Positions 1 through 10,144 of a stretch of 52,478 nt of DNA are shown piece by piece. Within the stretch, counting starts at the first letter, position 1. Each line of letters opens with the position of its first letter. The stretch is from positions 1 to 52,478 of IMG/VR virus record IMGVR_UViG_3300025646_000058. One strand, written 5' to 3'. The translations under genes and the position numbers were made by a program. The notes under the pieces are model-generated. The model was not told where the DNA came from and did not search any database. It saw only the letters and a program-made list of their open reading frames with translations. The stretch is from a virus.

Positions 1-135
1 AGATTTTATATTTCTAATTAAATCTTCCTTAAATACAGGGTTATACGTACTATCAAAAACTTGTGCTAAACCTCTACCTTGCCCTTGCGATAAACCTAGT
101 GAATCGCCTTGCATTGAATCAAAACTACTATCCAT
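1..135 (-). CDS. Partial hypothetical virion-block protein (N-terminus only)
   Basis: An open frame starts at the ATG at 135-133 and runs off the left edge after 45 codons. It begins MDSSFDSMQGDSLGLSQGQG and is rich in Gly, Ser and Gln. Its start overlaps the last 8 bases of the upstream internal virion gene, the tight coupling seen throughout this block. It is probably a further internal or tail-associated virion protein, but nothing diagnostic is visible in the fragment. Confidence 0.6.
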   Translation of the reverse strand, partial: MDSSFDSMQGDSLGLSQGQGRGLAQVFDSTYNPVFKEDLIRNIKS

Positions 136-907
136 TATTTAACCAATTAAAACCACCACTAAAAGGAGGTACAATACCACCTAAAGAAGAATAATCATCT
201 TGTGCTTCTAGCATATCAGGTAATCCACCTTGTTGAGAAGTATTAATATTATTGCTTTGATTTATGTATGGATTAGTAAAAGTAAAATTAGTATTGCTAC
301 CAGAAGTTTTGTTAGTGTTATTGTTTGGCAAGTTAAAATTAACACCTTTACCGCCCATATACCTATCATACATATCGTAATCAAGTAACATTTTAGAACT
401 ATCAGTTAATCCACCCATCACATTCTGCATACCTGCACCAATTAATCCTTCTGCCATTCTCATTTGATTTAAGAAAGGCTCAAACTCATTTAATTGGAAA
501 TTCATATCTCTCTGCCTACCCATTTCAGCTCTGTTAGCTTGTAGGTTCTGCAAATTGTTTAACCTCATATTAGCATCGGTTGAAGCTAACTGATTTAACG
601 CATCTTGTTGTTGTTGATACACATAAGGTACTCCTGCAATTCCTGCCTTTCTATCTCCTAACTGTCTTAACGCATTTTGCTCTTGGCGTTGCATTTGTTG
701 TAAATACATATTCCTAGTAGCCTCTGGCATACCTTCCAATGCTTGTGTTTTAGCTTGGGTTAAGTTTTGCTGTACCTCCTCTGGGATTTCTCTCATTGGT
801 CTTTCAGCTCTCGCTTTTCTTCTACCCTCTAAAAACTGCAAAATACCAGTACCGCTTTTTACTGCTGCTGGTATTCCTGTTACTAAGCCTAATGTTATCG
901 GATCCAT
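128..907 (-). CDS. Internal virion (cargo-like) protein
   Basis: A 259-aa protein with a glycine/alanine-rich N-terminus, a long Gln/Met/Asn/Arg-rich helical middle (about 45-150) and a low-complexity Asn/Thr/Gly tail. Helical, Gln-rich proteins encoded directly after the tail hub are typical ejected internal proteins of podoviruses (T7 gp14 type; cargo proteins in crAss-like phages). The assignment rests on position and composition only. It follows the small membrane-protein gene with no gap and overlaps the next gene. Confidence 0.5.
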   Translation of the reverse strand: MDPITLGLVTGIPAAVKSGTGILQFLEGRRKARAERPMREIPEEVQQNLTQAKTQALEGMPEATRNMYLQQMQRQEQNALRQLGDRKAGIAGVPYVYQQQQDALNQLASTDANMRLNNLQNLQANRAEMGRQRDMNFQLNEFEPFLNQMRMAEGLIGAGMQNVMGGLTDSSKMLLDYDMYDRYMGGKGVNFNLPNNNTNKTSGSNTNFTFTNPYINQSNNINTSQQGGLPDMLEAQDDYSSLGGIVPPFSGGFNWLNNG

Positions 908-1159
908 TTATATCTTATTAATTGTGTAACATATTCCACTTGTCGCTAAAGATACACACACAATTTGTTGTATATCATAACTCAAAAACAAAGATAATAA
1001 AATCCCACAATATAAACCAATACATTGTGGACAACTTATCATTACCCCTAACTTAGCACTTTTTAAAGTTAGATACTCCCTAAATCCCTTTAAAATGTAA
1101 CTCTTTGTTATTATCATAGCTAATCCATAACTAGATAATATACTGATAAATATATTCAT
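908..1159 (-). CDS. Small membrane protein with CPQC motif (DUF1360-like)
   Basis: An 83-aa hydrophobic protein with probable membrane segments at about 1-18, 50-60 and 64-80. The central ISCPQCIGLYCG stretch resembles the conserved cysteine motif of DUF1360-type membrane proteins. It starts at 1159, overlapping by one base the stop of the 1577-aa tail gene, so it is translated with virion genes. A membrane protein there could act in DNA entry or assembly; that is inference. An AATTGTGTA word lies in its last codons (920-928). Confidence 0.6.
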   Translation of the reverse strand: MNIFISILSSYGLAMIITKSYILKGFREYLTLKSAKLGVMISCPQCIGLYCGILLSLFLSYDIQQIVCVSLATSGICYTINKI

Positions 1160-4100
1160 TATCTTAAATTTCTTTCAGATGGTGCGTAGTTTAACCCTAC
1201 TTGATATACCACTTCTTTTAGTTTTGAGTTAGTAATTAACTTAACTAAGAAACTTCTATCCCTCATTGCATCACCATTGATTTTAGGAAACTCCTCATTT
1301 ACAGTATTTACATCCCTCCAAACTTGCGAATAGTAAATATGCTCCTTACCATCAAACACTAAGTTATCTATATCTTCCTCTAAGAAGTCGTAAACATCAT
1401 TAGTAGTTTCCTGCCCATTTCTAGTTTCTATAATTACATCAAATGGAGTAGTAGTATGTAATGCTATTGACTTAGCAATTTTATTTTTATCCCTTTCCGC
1501 ATTAAAAGGTATCCATAATTCTGATTGATTATTTATACCATAGAATGTTGAATGATTTTCGTTTTGGTCATGTAAAAATAAAGCACCCCTATTAAATGAA
1601 GCTAAAGTTAAACCTATTGAACATAAGTATTCAGGCGTATATGAATAATAAGTTGTCCAATGCTTTGTTGTTTCACTAAACGCTAAAGTAATTGGTTTAA
1701 TATTTATCTCTTGCTTTCTTTCGTATTTAGGTAGGATAGGACTTGTACTAATTGTGTAGACTCCTGTTTCAACATTTCGTTCAATAGTAGTTTCTGTTTC
1801 AAATCCAGAAACATTATTCAACGTTTCAGTTGTAAATAAAATATCCGTACTTTCAGGAACTAACATTGTTTCAACTGATACAGTACCGAAACTTATATTA
1901 CCCACTACTGGAGGTATAAATAATTCCCTAGTTAATTCACCAAAAGCAACTACTAATTCCTCATAAGCTGTATCAAATGAAGTAAAGATTGTAGGCACTA
2001 TTTCACTTGCTAAGTATTGCCCAAACTTATCCTCAAAAAACTCTTTCATTTTTATATCGGATAGTAAAGTAATACCATCATTACTTAACCTACATACCGC
2101 CCCACGTTTATAATCTACAAAGTATCTTTGATTACCATTGTAACAGAAACTTTCAGGGTTTAACGCTATTCCATATTCTCCTGTATAATACACAATTTTA
2201 GATAGTACCTTCTCACTAGCAGCAACAGTACCCTGTCCAAATTGGTCAAATATAACATTCTCCTCCACTAAGATACTTCCTACTTTTAATTCCTGGTAAC
2301 AATCTAATCTTTTATTAAATGAATGTAATCTTTGAATACTACCATAAACTCTATCGTATTGCTCAAAGTTAACATCAAAGAAACTATTTAAGCCATTGAT
2401 TGAAGTTTCAGGTATAAATCTATCACTATAATAAATCGTTGTAGGTCGTCTTAATTGTTTAATATCCATATTAACAATATTAGGTCGCCCTGCATCAGTT
2501 GTTATAAAACTTCTATCAACAAAATCATTAACATAATTAGACTCTACAAATTCACTTGAATAAGTAGTTTCTGTAATAGGCATATTCCTTTGGAATAAAT
2601 AAGTATCTCCCGAAGTGAATTTAACTATTGCAGGTTCAGTGTCTGTTTGGTCTTGTACGTTACCTTTGTGTAATCCATTTTCAATTAGATAAAACTCGCC
2701 TATCTCAAAAAACAAGTTATTCTCTACATCTTTTAATGGAGTATATATCTCAAATAAATCACCACCATTTGTACTCAATGAAGGTAAGTTAAATTCATTA
2801 CGTAAAGTTAAAACTCCTGTACCAATATCATAAGATAAAATCTCTAAATCAAAGCGTGTAGAAAATGGGAAACCTTCCGCACTCTTTATAAATCTTATTC
2901 TATCTCCCTTTGTAAATGTATATACTAATTCACTTCCTTTGTTTACTTCGTTATAAATGTTTACTATATTGTCTATGCTTATATTAATTGTGTAACCATC
3001 ATTACTTGATGTTACATCACCCGATAACGTTTTGTATTCAGTTGTTTTAGAAATGAATTGTATGTAGTTTGTAAAGTTTAATTTCTTAGTTCTTACCCAA
3101 GCATAATGTGTCGCCCATTCAGGTGCTTTATTATACAAGTATCCGCTTACTATTGGTACTGATGAAAATGCGTATTGTGTAGGGTCACCCAAAACACTTT
3201 GTAAACCTATCTTAACCTTATCAGTAAAGAATGGTAAATCTAAGCGTAAATCCTCAATAGTGTTTACTGCTCCACTTCTATTCGCTCTATCATAATAAAC
3301 TATACCAAACTCATAAGATGCACCACGTTTTAAAAAACTAGTACCTAAACCAAATGTAGTTACAGCTTCTATATTACCTAAATCTAATCCAATTTCTGAA
3401 TTATATATTTGTATAGCAGGATCATTGTTAATATCCAAATACATATCAACATTACCCACAATATTATCAGTAACGTTATATCGTATTTGACTATTATTTG
3501 TAAATCCATAAATTGTGCCTGTATATCTTGATTGATTTAAACTTTGTGCAAAGTTATTAAATGAATCAGCGTAAACTATAATATCAAAGTAACCGTTTGA
3601 ATCTGTAAATTGATTATCACCTCTTTCAGCTAAAACAATTAATCCTGGTACAGAACTACCATTATTATCTACTATCCTACCACTTACGTTTGATTTAACA
3701 CTATCTAAAGCAAATCTATTTTTAACTTGCGCTAATAATAATAAACCATCATTATCAGTTGAAGGTATGTTAGTAATAACAGATAAACTTTCTAAAGCTC
3801 CTTTATACATTATTAAAGGAGTTTGTAGTGAGCCTTGTTGTATCGTTAAGAATTGTGTAACATCCGTTTTAATAAAGAAAAATCCGTTATGATCCGTAAA
3901 AGTAAATTTGTTAGCGAAATATCTACTTTGCCCTGCTACATAATTTCTGTTAGCTGTATAAAAACCTTCTGGTATATCATTAGAACCTTTATAATTTATC
4001 CTACTGTAAGTAACCCTTTGTTGCCCCCTTACATCATTTGTAGTGTTATAAGTTTCAGCTTCGTTATCATGTAAATATCCAAATGAAATAGTGTTATCTA

Positions 4101-5892
4101 TGTTCAACTCTTTTCTTTGAGTAGCTAAATTAACCCTTATCTTAGGATATGTAATATCAGCAATTTCAGTTGTGCCAATTTCTTTTACCTCACCACCTTC
4201 TACTTTTACTTTACACTCACAACCATCAATACCACCTACACGCATTGTAAAGGTAGAAGTTCTTTCATACGGTCTTGTAATATCATCATACTCTTCCTTA
4301 GTTGTTAAATGGCTAGCTATCCTTAAAATATATTCCCCATCAGGAATACCTTTTAATTCAAATTCACTATAAACAGCTTGCTGCTCCATTAAGTCAACTA
4401 TCCTTTCAGTATTAACTCTGTTTACAAAAAATACATTTGTAGAACTCATTATATCTGGGGCAACCCTCCTTTGCTTACTTATAGTCTTATAGTTAGTTCC
4501 AACTAAATAAACTACAAATCCAGCTAAAGGAATAGGGTTGTAATATAGTCCATTATTCAGATATTCTTTTTCAGTATCACCATCAGTAGAGTTGTTTCTA
4601 GCTATTAAAGCATGAGCTGTACTTACACTACCGAAATAAGGCTTACCACTATTATCACCATTTAAGTATCTTATTGGTTGACATCTTTGAAACGTTATTG
4701 AGTCATAATACTTTTCACCAATAGCAGCTAAACTTAGGTTTGGTACACCTAATACTCCTGCTGGCATATTGTTTACGTTTCTTATATATATTCTACCCTT
4801 AATTGTGTTTAATTCTTCGTCAGGTAATTGTGCATCCTCAAAAGCTTCATATTGAACATCTAAATCAGCTTCTACTTCTACATTATCATAATCCTCTATA
4901 ATATCACCATACACAATTCTATTACCCTCAATTAACGCCTGCGTTCCAGCTAATAAAGGTAACTTATCAAACAATTTAAGACTATCCCTTACATCAACTA
5001 ATGAATAGTTACCATCGTTATAGAAGTTATATACAAAATCCCCATTACCACTTTGCTCAAAAAAACTAACTGGCTTATCTAAAATTGAAATAAAATCTTT
5101 ACTCTCACTATCTCTTGCTACTATCTCTACACGCTTAACTAATTTACCACCCGAAGGCACAATTACTTGTATAGCGTTATTAAACTGATTAGTAGTTTGT
5201 ATATATGAAGTGTTGCTTATAGTCTGTTTTGATATAGGACTAAATGCACTCTTCTCTCCATCATCATATATGTATCTTGCTTTAAACTGCCATAATTCAT
5301 TACGGAAGTAGTTGACATCAAATTGTGTATCCGTAAAATATTTACTTGTAGGCGGATATAATGGCGGATATTTAACTGCATCAATAATATCTAAGGTAAT
5401 AGGTAAATCATATTTATCTCCTGTTAAACCTGTATTAAATGCTCTTATTGATTTACCAATATTAAATTTTCTTGGTGGATTTAATCTATCCACAAAATAA
5501 ATTAATTGGTTATCATTATCTAAATCCAATACATTCACATGGGTAATCAAATGCTCCTTACTGAAATTCAATAAAGGCGAAATCATAACCATTATGCTTT
5601 GGTCTTGTAGCAAATTATATTGAACAATATGGTGGTCGCCATTACTGTTGTGGTTGAAATAATAAACAATATTATCCCTTTTGTATTCGTAAGCACCAAT
5701 AGTTGTATTCTCTCCTTCTGGTAATTCAATATACCTTATCTCATTACCCTTGCACAATTCAACTGCGTTCTTATTTTCTGAATCACTAGATCCAATTCTT
5801 ACATTTACAGCTTTTCGGCAATAGCCATTTTCCACATCTCTTTCGTCTGTGTCGGCATCCATACCATAAACTACTCGTCTATTCTCTACCAT
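1159..5892 (-). CDS. Very large tail hub / muzzle-like virion protein
   Basis: A 1577-aa beta-rich protein. The N-terminal pattern (GMDADTDERDVENGYCRKAVNVRIG, here split: GMDADTDERD then NGYCRKAVNVRIG) followed by ELCKGN is typical of giant tail proteins of Bacteroidetes phages and prophages, in which a 'GMN.D....L..GEYR.A.NVR' segment precedes repeated strands. About 760-830 resembles a carboxypeptidase-regulatory-like beta-sandwich (SGRIVDNNGSSVPGLIVLAE, then DSNGYFDI). It follows three ring-sized genes, which matches the muzzle or nozzle of crAss-like and T7-like tails. No enzymatic motif was seen. Confidence 0.7.
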   Translation of the reverse strand: MVENRRVVYGMDADTDERDVENGYCRKAVNVRIGSSDSENKNAVELCKGNEIRYIELPEGENTTIGAYEYKRDNIVYYFNHNSNGDHHIVQYNLLQDQSIMVMISPLLNFSKEHLITHVNVLDLDNDNQLIYFVDRLNPPRKFNIGKSIRAFNTGLTGDKYDLPITLDIIDAVKYPPLYPPTSKYFTDTQFDVNYFRNELWQFKARYIYDDGEKSAFSPISKQTISNTSYIQTTNQFNNAIQVIVPSGGKLVKRVEIVARDSESKDFISILDKPVSFFEQSGNGDFVYNFYNDGNYSLVDVRDSLKLFDKLPLLAGTQALIEGNRIVYGDIIEDYDNVEVEADLDVQYEAFEDAQLPDEELNTIKGRIYIRNVNNMPAGVLGVPNLSLAAIGEKYYDSITFQRCQPIRYLNGDNSGKPYFGSVSTAHALIARNNSTDGDTEKEYLNNGLYYNPIPLAGFVVYLVGTNYKTISKQRRVAPDIMSSTNVFFVNRVNTERIVDLMEQQAVYSEFELKGIPDGEYILRIASHLTTKEEYDDITRPYERTSTFTMRVGGIDGCECKVKVEGGEVKEIGTTEIADITYPKIRVNLATQRKELNIDNTISFGYLHDNEAETYNTTNDVRGQQRVTYSRINYKGSNDIPEGFYTANRNYVAGQSRYFANKFTFTDHNGFFFIKTDVTQFLTIQQGSLQTPLIMYKGALESLSVITNIPSTDNDGLLLLAQVKNRFALDSVKSNVSGRIVDNNGSSVPGLIVLAERGDNQFTDSNGYFDIIVYADSFNNFAQSLNQSRYTGTIYGFTNNSQIRYNVTDNIVGNVDMYLDINNDPAIQIYNSEIGLDLGNIEAVTTFGLGTSFLKRGASYEFGIVYYDRANRSGAVNTIEDLRLDLPFFTDKVKIGLQSVLGDPTQYAFSSVPIVSGYLYNKAPEWATHYAWVRTKKLNFTNYIQFISKTTEYKTLSGDVTSSNDGYTINISIDNIVNIYNEVNKGSELVYTFTKGDRIRFIKSAEGFPFSTRFDLEILSYDIGTGVLTLRNEFNLPSLSTNGGDLFEIYTPLKDVENNLFFEIGEFYLIENGLHKGNVQDQTDTEPAIVKFTSGDTYLFQRNMPITETTYSSEFVESNYVNDFVDRSFITTDAGRPNIVNMDIKQLRRPTTIYYSDRFIPETSINGLNSFFDVNFEQYDRVYGSIQRLHSFNKRLDCYQELKVGSILVEENVIFDQFGQGTVAASEKVLSKIVYYTGEYGIALNPESFCYNGNQRYFVDYKRGAVCRLSNDGITLLSDIKMKEFFEDKFGQYLASEIVPTIFTSFDTAYEELVVAFGELTRELFIPPVVGNISFGTVSVETMLVPESTDILFTTETLNNVSGFETETTIERNVETGVYTISTSPILPKYERKQEINIKPITLAFSETTKHWTTYYSYTPEYLCSIGLTLASFNRGALFLHDQNENHSTFYGINNQSELWIPFNAERDKNKIAKSIALHTTTPFDVIIETRNGQETTNDVYDFLEEDIDNLVFDGKEHIYYSQVWRDVNTVNEEFPKINGDAMRDRSFLVKLITNSKLKEVVYQVGLNYAPSERNLR

Positions 5893-5893
5893 A

Positions 5894-6646
5894 TTAGAAT
5901 TTTGGTGCTAATTTATTTCCTTTACGCATTGTTTGTAAAAACTCTTCCTTAGTGAAAGATTTAAACCTCGCAACACTTTTCTTTTTCTCAATGATGTAAT
6001 TTCTTCTAAACACTTCTTTTTGATTTAAAGCTACGTTTAAATTACTCTCCACCATCTTCCAGGTTATGTATGATTTAACTGTATCAATAATATATGGATG
6101 TACTGCAAATTGTCCATCAGTTCTACTTAAATCAGATAGGTACTCCATATAAATTGTGCTACCTCCTGAATATCCCTCTAATGCAATATATCCTAATTCC
6201 TCATTAATCTTGTAGTAGCCATTCATATTCTGCCCACCACCTAAACCAAACATACCTCCTGTAATCTCACCAAAATTAAAAAATGAATGGTCGTTATATT
6301 CCCAATAAATAACTTCACTAATTCCTGTATTACCTGCTGGAGATAAAATCTTACCACAACTATCTACCACCACATCTTTACCTCTTGTAAAGCTAGGGTA
6401 CAATGGTCTAATTTTACCACCTGTATCGTAAATACCTAACGTAATTAATGAAATATAATCTTTTGGTAAATCTACCGTATCATTTGAATTTACAGTTAAT
6501 AATTTTGCAACAGGCTGTCCACTTACATCTAAGTTTAAAGTTCTTAAACAACCCAACGCTAAAGATAAAGCTCTAGCGTATTTGTGTTCAGTATTACCCG
6601 ATTCAAATAACCACTCCCTTACTACACTATCTATTGTTGTATTCAT
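5894..6646 (-). CDS. Tail ring / connector-like protein
   Basis: A 250-aa protein lying one base from the tail hub gene. The C-terminal third is helical and basic (about 185-250), and the middle carries LPKDYISLITLGIYD, an element also seen as LPNDYLHLSTISYV in the 236-aa gene two places upstream. That shared 'LP.DY..L' element suggests related folds. Position and size match the ring proteins that stack under the portal in crAss-like podoviruses. Assignment is by architecture. Confidence 0.5.
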   Translation of the reverse strand: MNTTIDSVVREWLFESGNTEHKYARALSLALGCLRTLNLDVSGQPVAKLLTVNSNDTVDLPKDYISLITLGIYDTGGKIRPLYPSFTRGKDVVVDSCGKILSPAGNTGISEVIYWEYNDHSFFNFGEITGGMFGLGGGQNMNGYYKINEELGYIALEGYSGGSTIYMEYLSDLSRTDGQFAVHPYIIDTVKSYITWKMVESNLNVALNQKEVFRRNYIIEKKKSVARFKSFTKEEFLQTMRKGNKLAPKF

Positions 6647-6648
6647 AA

Positions 6649-7275
6649 TTATTTCACGTTATCAGTTAATACATCTTGTGGCGTTTGCCTCATTGTATAA
6701 TACATTTGAACTACTAATTTAATAATTTCTTCCTGCATATTCAAAGGTAAATCAATATTATCTTCTTGACTATCACTTTGTATTCCACCTACTAGCTTTA
6801 TTAATAGCTTTTCAGGTATAGCAGCAGTATCCAAATTGTGCAAGTATATCCTTGTATTTTCTATGTAATAACCTTTGTTACCCTCTAAGTTAGCTACTAA
6901 CGTTCCTCTAGTTAACGCTAAGAAATCTGTTCTTAATGGCACAAATGTATTAAACTCATCTTGTACTGGCGATACGCTATATAAACCCATACCATTAGGT
7001 AAGTTAACATAACTACTGCTTATCGGTGCGTAATGCTTACATCTTTGTTTATCATATTTTACATTCTCTACAAATGAATAAATAAACGTACCATTCACAT
7101 TGTTCTCACCATCAGCATTTCTATTCTCGTAATAAGATGCTACAATGTACTTACCAAAACATTGGTCAACATACGTTTCTAACTCCTCCTTTGTTACTTG
7201 AACATCAGAGTTTACATCGCCCCCTTGAATAATCCTTTGAGCTTGTTCCGCTATTAAAGTTCTTGTATCTCTCAT
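6649..7275 (-). CDS. Tail ring / connector-like protein
   Basis: A 208-aa protein between two others of similar size. It has a helical N-terminus (RTLIAEQAQRIIQGGD), a mixed core and a helical C-terminus (NMQEEIIKLVVQMYYTMRQ). It includes LPNGMGLYSVSPV, again an 'LPnx' strand as in the flanking genes. It shares one base with the upstream gene stop. Probably one of the stacked ring proteins joining portal to tail hub; no direct motif proves this. Confidence 0.5.
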   Translation of the reverse strand: MRDTRTLIAEQAQRIIQGGDVNSDVQVTKEELETYVDQCFGKYIVASYYENRNADGENNVNGTFIYSFVENVKYDKQRCKHYAPISSSYVNLPNGMGLYSVSPVQDEFNTFVPLRTDFLALTRGTLVANLEGNKGYYIENTRIYLHNLDTAAIPEKLLIKLVGGIQSDSQEDNIDLPLNMQEEIIKLVVQMYYTMRQTPQDVLTDNVK

Positions 7276-7985
7276 TATACGCCTTGTTGTTTAAGTGTTT
7301 CAGAATATTGTACCAATTCAGCTTCACGTAAATTCATACCTAAATATGAAGCACACATAAAAACTAATTCATTCATACAATCTTCTGGTAATTCTATATC
7401 TGTTGATTTATCAATAGAATAAACTGGTTTATTGTTTACCACATCAAATCCCCATACAGGCGTTTTAGGCTTTCTTAAATATACCAACTTAACTGTTGAT
7501 ATAGTTTTAGGAAATATCTCTATCTTATCACCTATAAATCTTGCTACCCCTAACTTACCATTCTTTATTCTTTTACCGAATAGTACAGATGATAATTGTG
7601 CAGCCAACTCCGAATCTCTTAATATGCTAAAGTTAATTAAATCACTCTTTAATTCACCCTCTTTATCTAAATCATTTCTTACGTATGAAATTGTAGATAA
7701 ATGTAAATAATCATTAGGTAATGTTATTATACCGTTATTTACCTTATACGCTTCATTTACTACAATCAAATATCGTAAGTCATCTGTAATCTTTTGGTTT
7801 TGCTCAAAGCCTACCATAGCTGAACCATCAGGCTTTTGCTGTTTAACATTGTGATAGCGTTTAGTTATCAACTCATAAACCGCCCTAGAGATACTCTTAT
7901 TGAAATCTTTAGGAGTTAAAAAACCACTCTGACTTTTATTCGATATGAATTGTAAAAACTCATATACGCTATTTACATTTATCAT
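7275..7985 (-). CDS. Tail ring / connector-like protein
   Basis: A 236-aa protein. The N-terminal MINVNSVYEFLQFISNKSQSGFLTPKDFN pattern (in two parts: NSVYEFLQFISNKSQSG, FLTPKDFN) and the following LPNDYLHLSTISYV strand are familiar from connector proteins of Bacteroidetes podophages. It is the first of three consecutive 208-250-aa genes upstream of the tail hub. Likely a portal-proximal ring protein; inferred from order and the shared LP.DY element. Confidence 0.5.
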   Translation of the reverse strand: MINVNSVYEFLQFISNKSQSGFLTPKDFNKSISRAVYELITKRYHNVKQQKPDGSAMVGFEQNQKITDDLRYLIVVNEAYKVNNGIITLPNDYLHLSTISYVRNDLDKEGELKSDLINFSILRDSELAAQLSSVLFGKRIKNGKLGVARFIGDKIEIFPKTISTVKLVYLRKPKTPVWGFDVVNNKPVYSIDKSTDIELPEDCMNELVFMCASYLGMNLREAELVQYSETLKQQGV

Positions 7986-7996
7986 ATCTTTAAGTA

Positions 7997-10144
7997 TTAA
8001 ATAGAATCAAATGCTGCTATTATATCTGCTTCTGTATATGTTGAATCAATTGGATAACATAAGTTTATTGTAAAACTAAATCCACCCCATTGTGCAGGTT
8101 CATTTGCATCAATAGCTGTTGGATAAGTTTTAGTTGAATCAGTAATACTAAACCCTCCTATTTGTTCTTTATATGAATAATAAGAAGGTACATTAGCTCC
8201 TGAATCAGCTCTAGTAATTAACTTATAAACAGGGAAATTACCTATTGCAGTTCCTACTGAATCATCTGCATCTTTTTGTGAAATAACATTTAACTTACCA
8301 TCAGTATCCAACCTTACAGAACCAAATACAGTGTTTAAAGTAATTACATGAGTATTACCTGTATCTAAAATGTTTCTTTGTGAAAATACATTTTGCCCTA
8401 AAAACATTGTTTGATTAGGAGCTAATACCGTTGGTAAAATTGAACTTTGAGAAATCATAACACCATAAGGATTTACGTTATAACCACCATCAGTTCCTGT
8501 ATAAGTTTGAACATCCACATTGTAAGGACTTTGATAATCACTAAAAGGAGTTCTTAAAGTAGTTGAAGCTCCTGTTTGTGCTAAAGGTATTAATACTCTA
8601 CCTGTAATAAAAACTATCTTACCTACAACTCTAATACTAGGATTAGTCCAACCTACTACTGGTGCAAAACCAAATGTACCATTGTGACTATTCATAACTT
8701 TCCAACCACTATCGTAATTGTTTAAAAAATCATCTGGATTAGCCCATATTCTATTACCTAATGTATCACTTGATAATATATATCCACTTACTAAAGGATT
8801 TCCTAATGAGTTTTCTTTCGTAGCTAATTGTGTAGCATCCACCAAATCTCTACCTCTACTATTCAAGATTAAAGTACCTCTCCACGCTCCTACATATTCA
8901 GCTAATATCACAGGCTTATTACCACTTGTAGGTGATGAAGAAGCTTGTAAATCAGTTAAAGGAATACCAAAGATAGTTACGTTGTTACCATCTAAAGTTA
9001 TTTGTTGGTCAATATAAATAACAAAAGTATCTCCTTCTTTTGGAGTTCCTGCTCCTTGAATTGTCCATGATGAAGTTAATGTTACTGAACTTCCTGTAAT
9101 TCTAACGTATTTCTCATCAACACCTGGAGTTAAATTTAATGTACCTCCACCTGCTGTTAATTCTACATCTTTTCTACCTAAAACTTCTTGTGGAAAATTC
9201 GCACTCCTAAACGCTTCTACTGTTAACGGAATACCTGGTGAGCGTGTTACTTCCCAAAAATCACCATCAATGAATTGTAAGTAAATTACACTATCAGTAT
9301 CTCCTGTAACAAAACTAGCACTATTCGCTAAATTAATATTTCCTAACTCATTAATAGTTACCACCCTAGAAGCATTTAAACCTCTTATGATTAATGAATC
9401 ACCATTAGAGAAACCTTCTGCAATAATATCTGTTAAGTTATCACTTGCAGCTAAACCTTCTGTATCTACCTCTATTTGAGTTAACGTACCTTTTCTATCT
9501 ACTTTAATGCTTCCATCTAAAATTGTGTAAGCACGTATATCAATAGGTGCATTGTAAGGTCGTCTTACAATAAATGATGATATATCGGTTGCACCTGATA
9601 AACTTCCGTATGGAGCAGATACACTATCATTTATCCATACTTTAATACCTGTTTGTGCATCTATAATATCCTGCGATGAAGTACCACCATCTAAATCTGT
9701 TTTAGTAAATGCTAATGTACCTGTTACAGTTGCAGCTAAAGTTGATCCATTTAATGAAGAACCAAATCCAGACTGAATAAATATGTAAACAGTTTCACCT
9801 AATACTTGTGCAGTATAGTTTGGAGTTGAACTAAATGAATTAATAGCTGTTGCAGTTGCATTAGCCAAATCACTTAATGTAGCTCCAGAAATTGGAGTAC
9901 CTGTATCAAATATGGAAACACCATTTATAGTTAAATCTGTTACAGTACCTGTACCACTTGTATAGGTAATTGTAGCTAAAGCTAAAGTTTCCCCAATTAC
10001 AGGACTTGAACATAACAACATTTTATCAGCCTGCTCTTTGCCTGCTTTATTATTTTTAAATGTTGATATAATTGTATCATTGGAATTAGTTAAGTATATT
10101 AAACCTAAACCTGTTCCATATTTTGTTGCTTTGTTAAAACTCAT
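7997..10144 (-). CDS. Beta-rich virion protein, possibly tail or head fibre
   Basis: A 715-aa Ser/Thr/Gly-rich protein without predicted membrane segments. The first 150 residues look like a tail-sheath or Ig-like repeat region (GTVTDLTINGVSIFDTGTPI). The middle resembles trimeric fibre linkers (TVEAFRSANFPQEVLGRKDV), and the C-terminal 200 residues form a receptor-binding-like beta domain ending in TYTEADIIAAFDSI. It overlaps by one base the 608-aa gene upstream. Function is inferred from composition and location between capsid and tail-ring genes. Confidence 0.5.
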   Translation of the reverse strand: MSFNKATKYGTGLGLIYLTNSNDTIISTFKNNKAGKEQADKMLLCSSPVIGETLALATITYTSGTGTVTDLTINGVSIFDTGTPISGATLSDLANATATAINSFSSTPNYTAQVLGETVYIFIQSGFGSSLNGSTLAATVTGTLAFTKTDLDGGTSSQDIIDAQTGIKVWINDSVSAPYGSLSGATDISSFIVRRPYNAPIDIRAYTILDGSIKVDRKGTLTQIEVDTEGLAASDNLTDIIAEGFSNGDSLIIRGLNASRVVTINELGNINLANSASFVTGDTDSVIYLQFIDGDFWEVTRSPGIPLTVEAFRSANFPQEVLGRKDVELTAGGGTLNLTPGVDEKYVRITGSSVTLTSSWTIQGAGTPKEGDTFVIYIDQQITLDGNNVTIFGIPLTDLQASSSPTSGNKPVILAEYVGAWRGTLILNSRGRDLVDATQLATKENSLGNPLVSGYILSSDTLGNRIWANPDDFLNNYDSGWKVMNSHNGTFGFAPVVGWTNPSIRVVGKIVFITGRVLIPLAQTGASTTLRTPFSDYQSPYNVDVQTYTGTDGGYNVNPYGVMISQSSILPTVLAPNQTMFLGQNVFSQRNILDTGNTHVITLNTVFGSVRLDTDGKLNVISQKDADDSVGTAIGNFPVYKLITRADSGANVPSYYSYKEQIGGFSITDSTKTYPTAIDANEPAQWGGFSFTINLCYPIDSTYTEADIIAAFDSI

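Noticed and set aside
957-964. CACACAATT-like and other one-mismatch copies of the word
   Set aside because: Several occur (for example 957, 3163, 11071, 47845), but I counted only exact copies to keep the estimate conservative.
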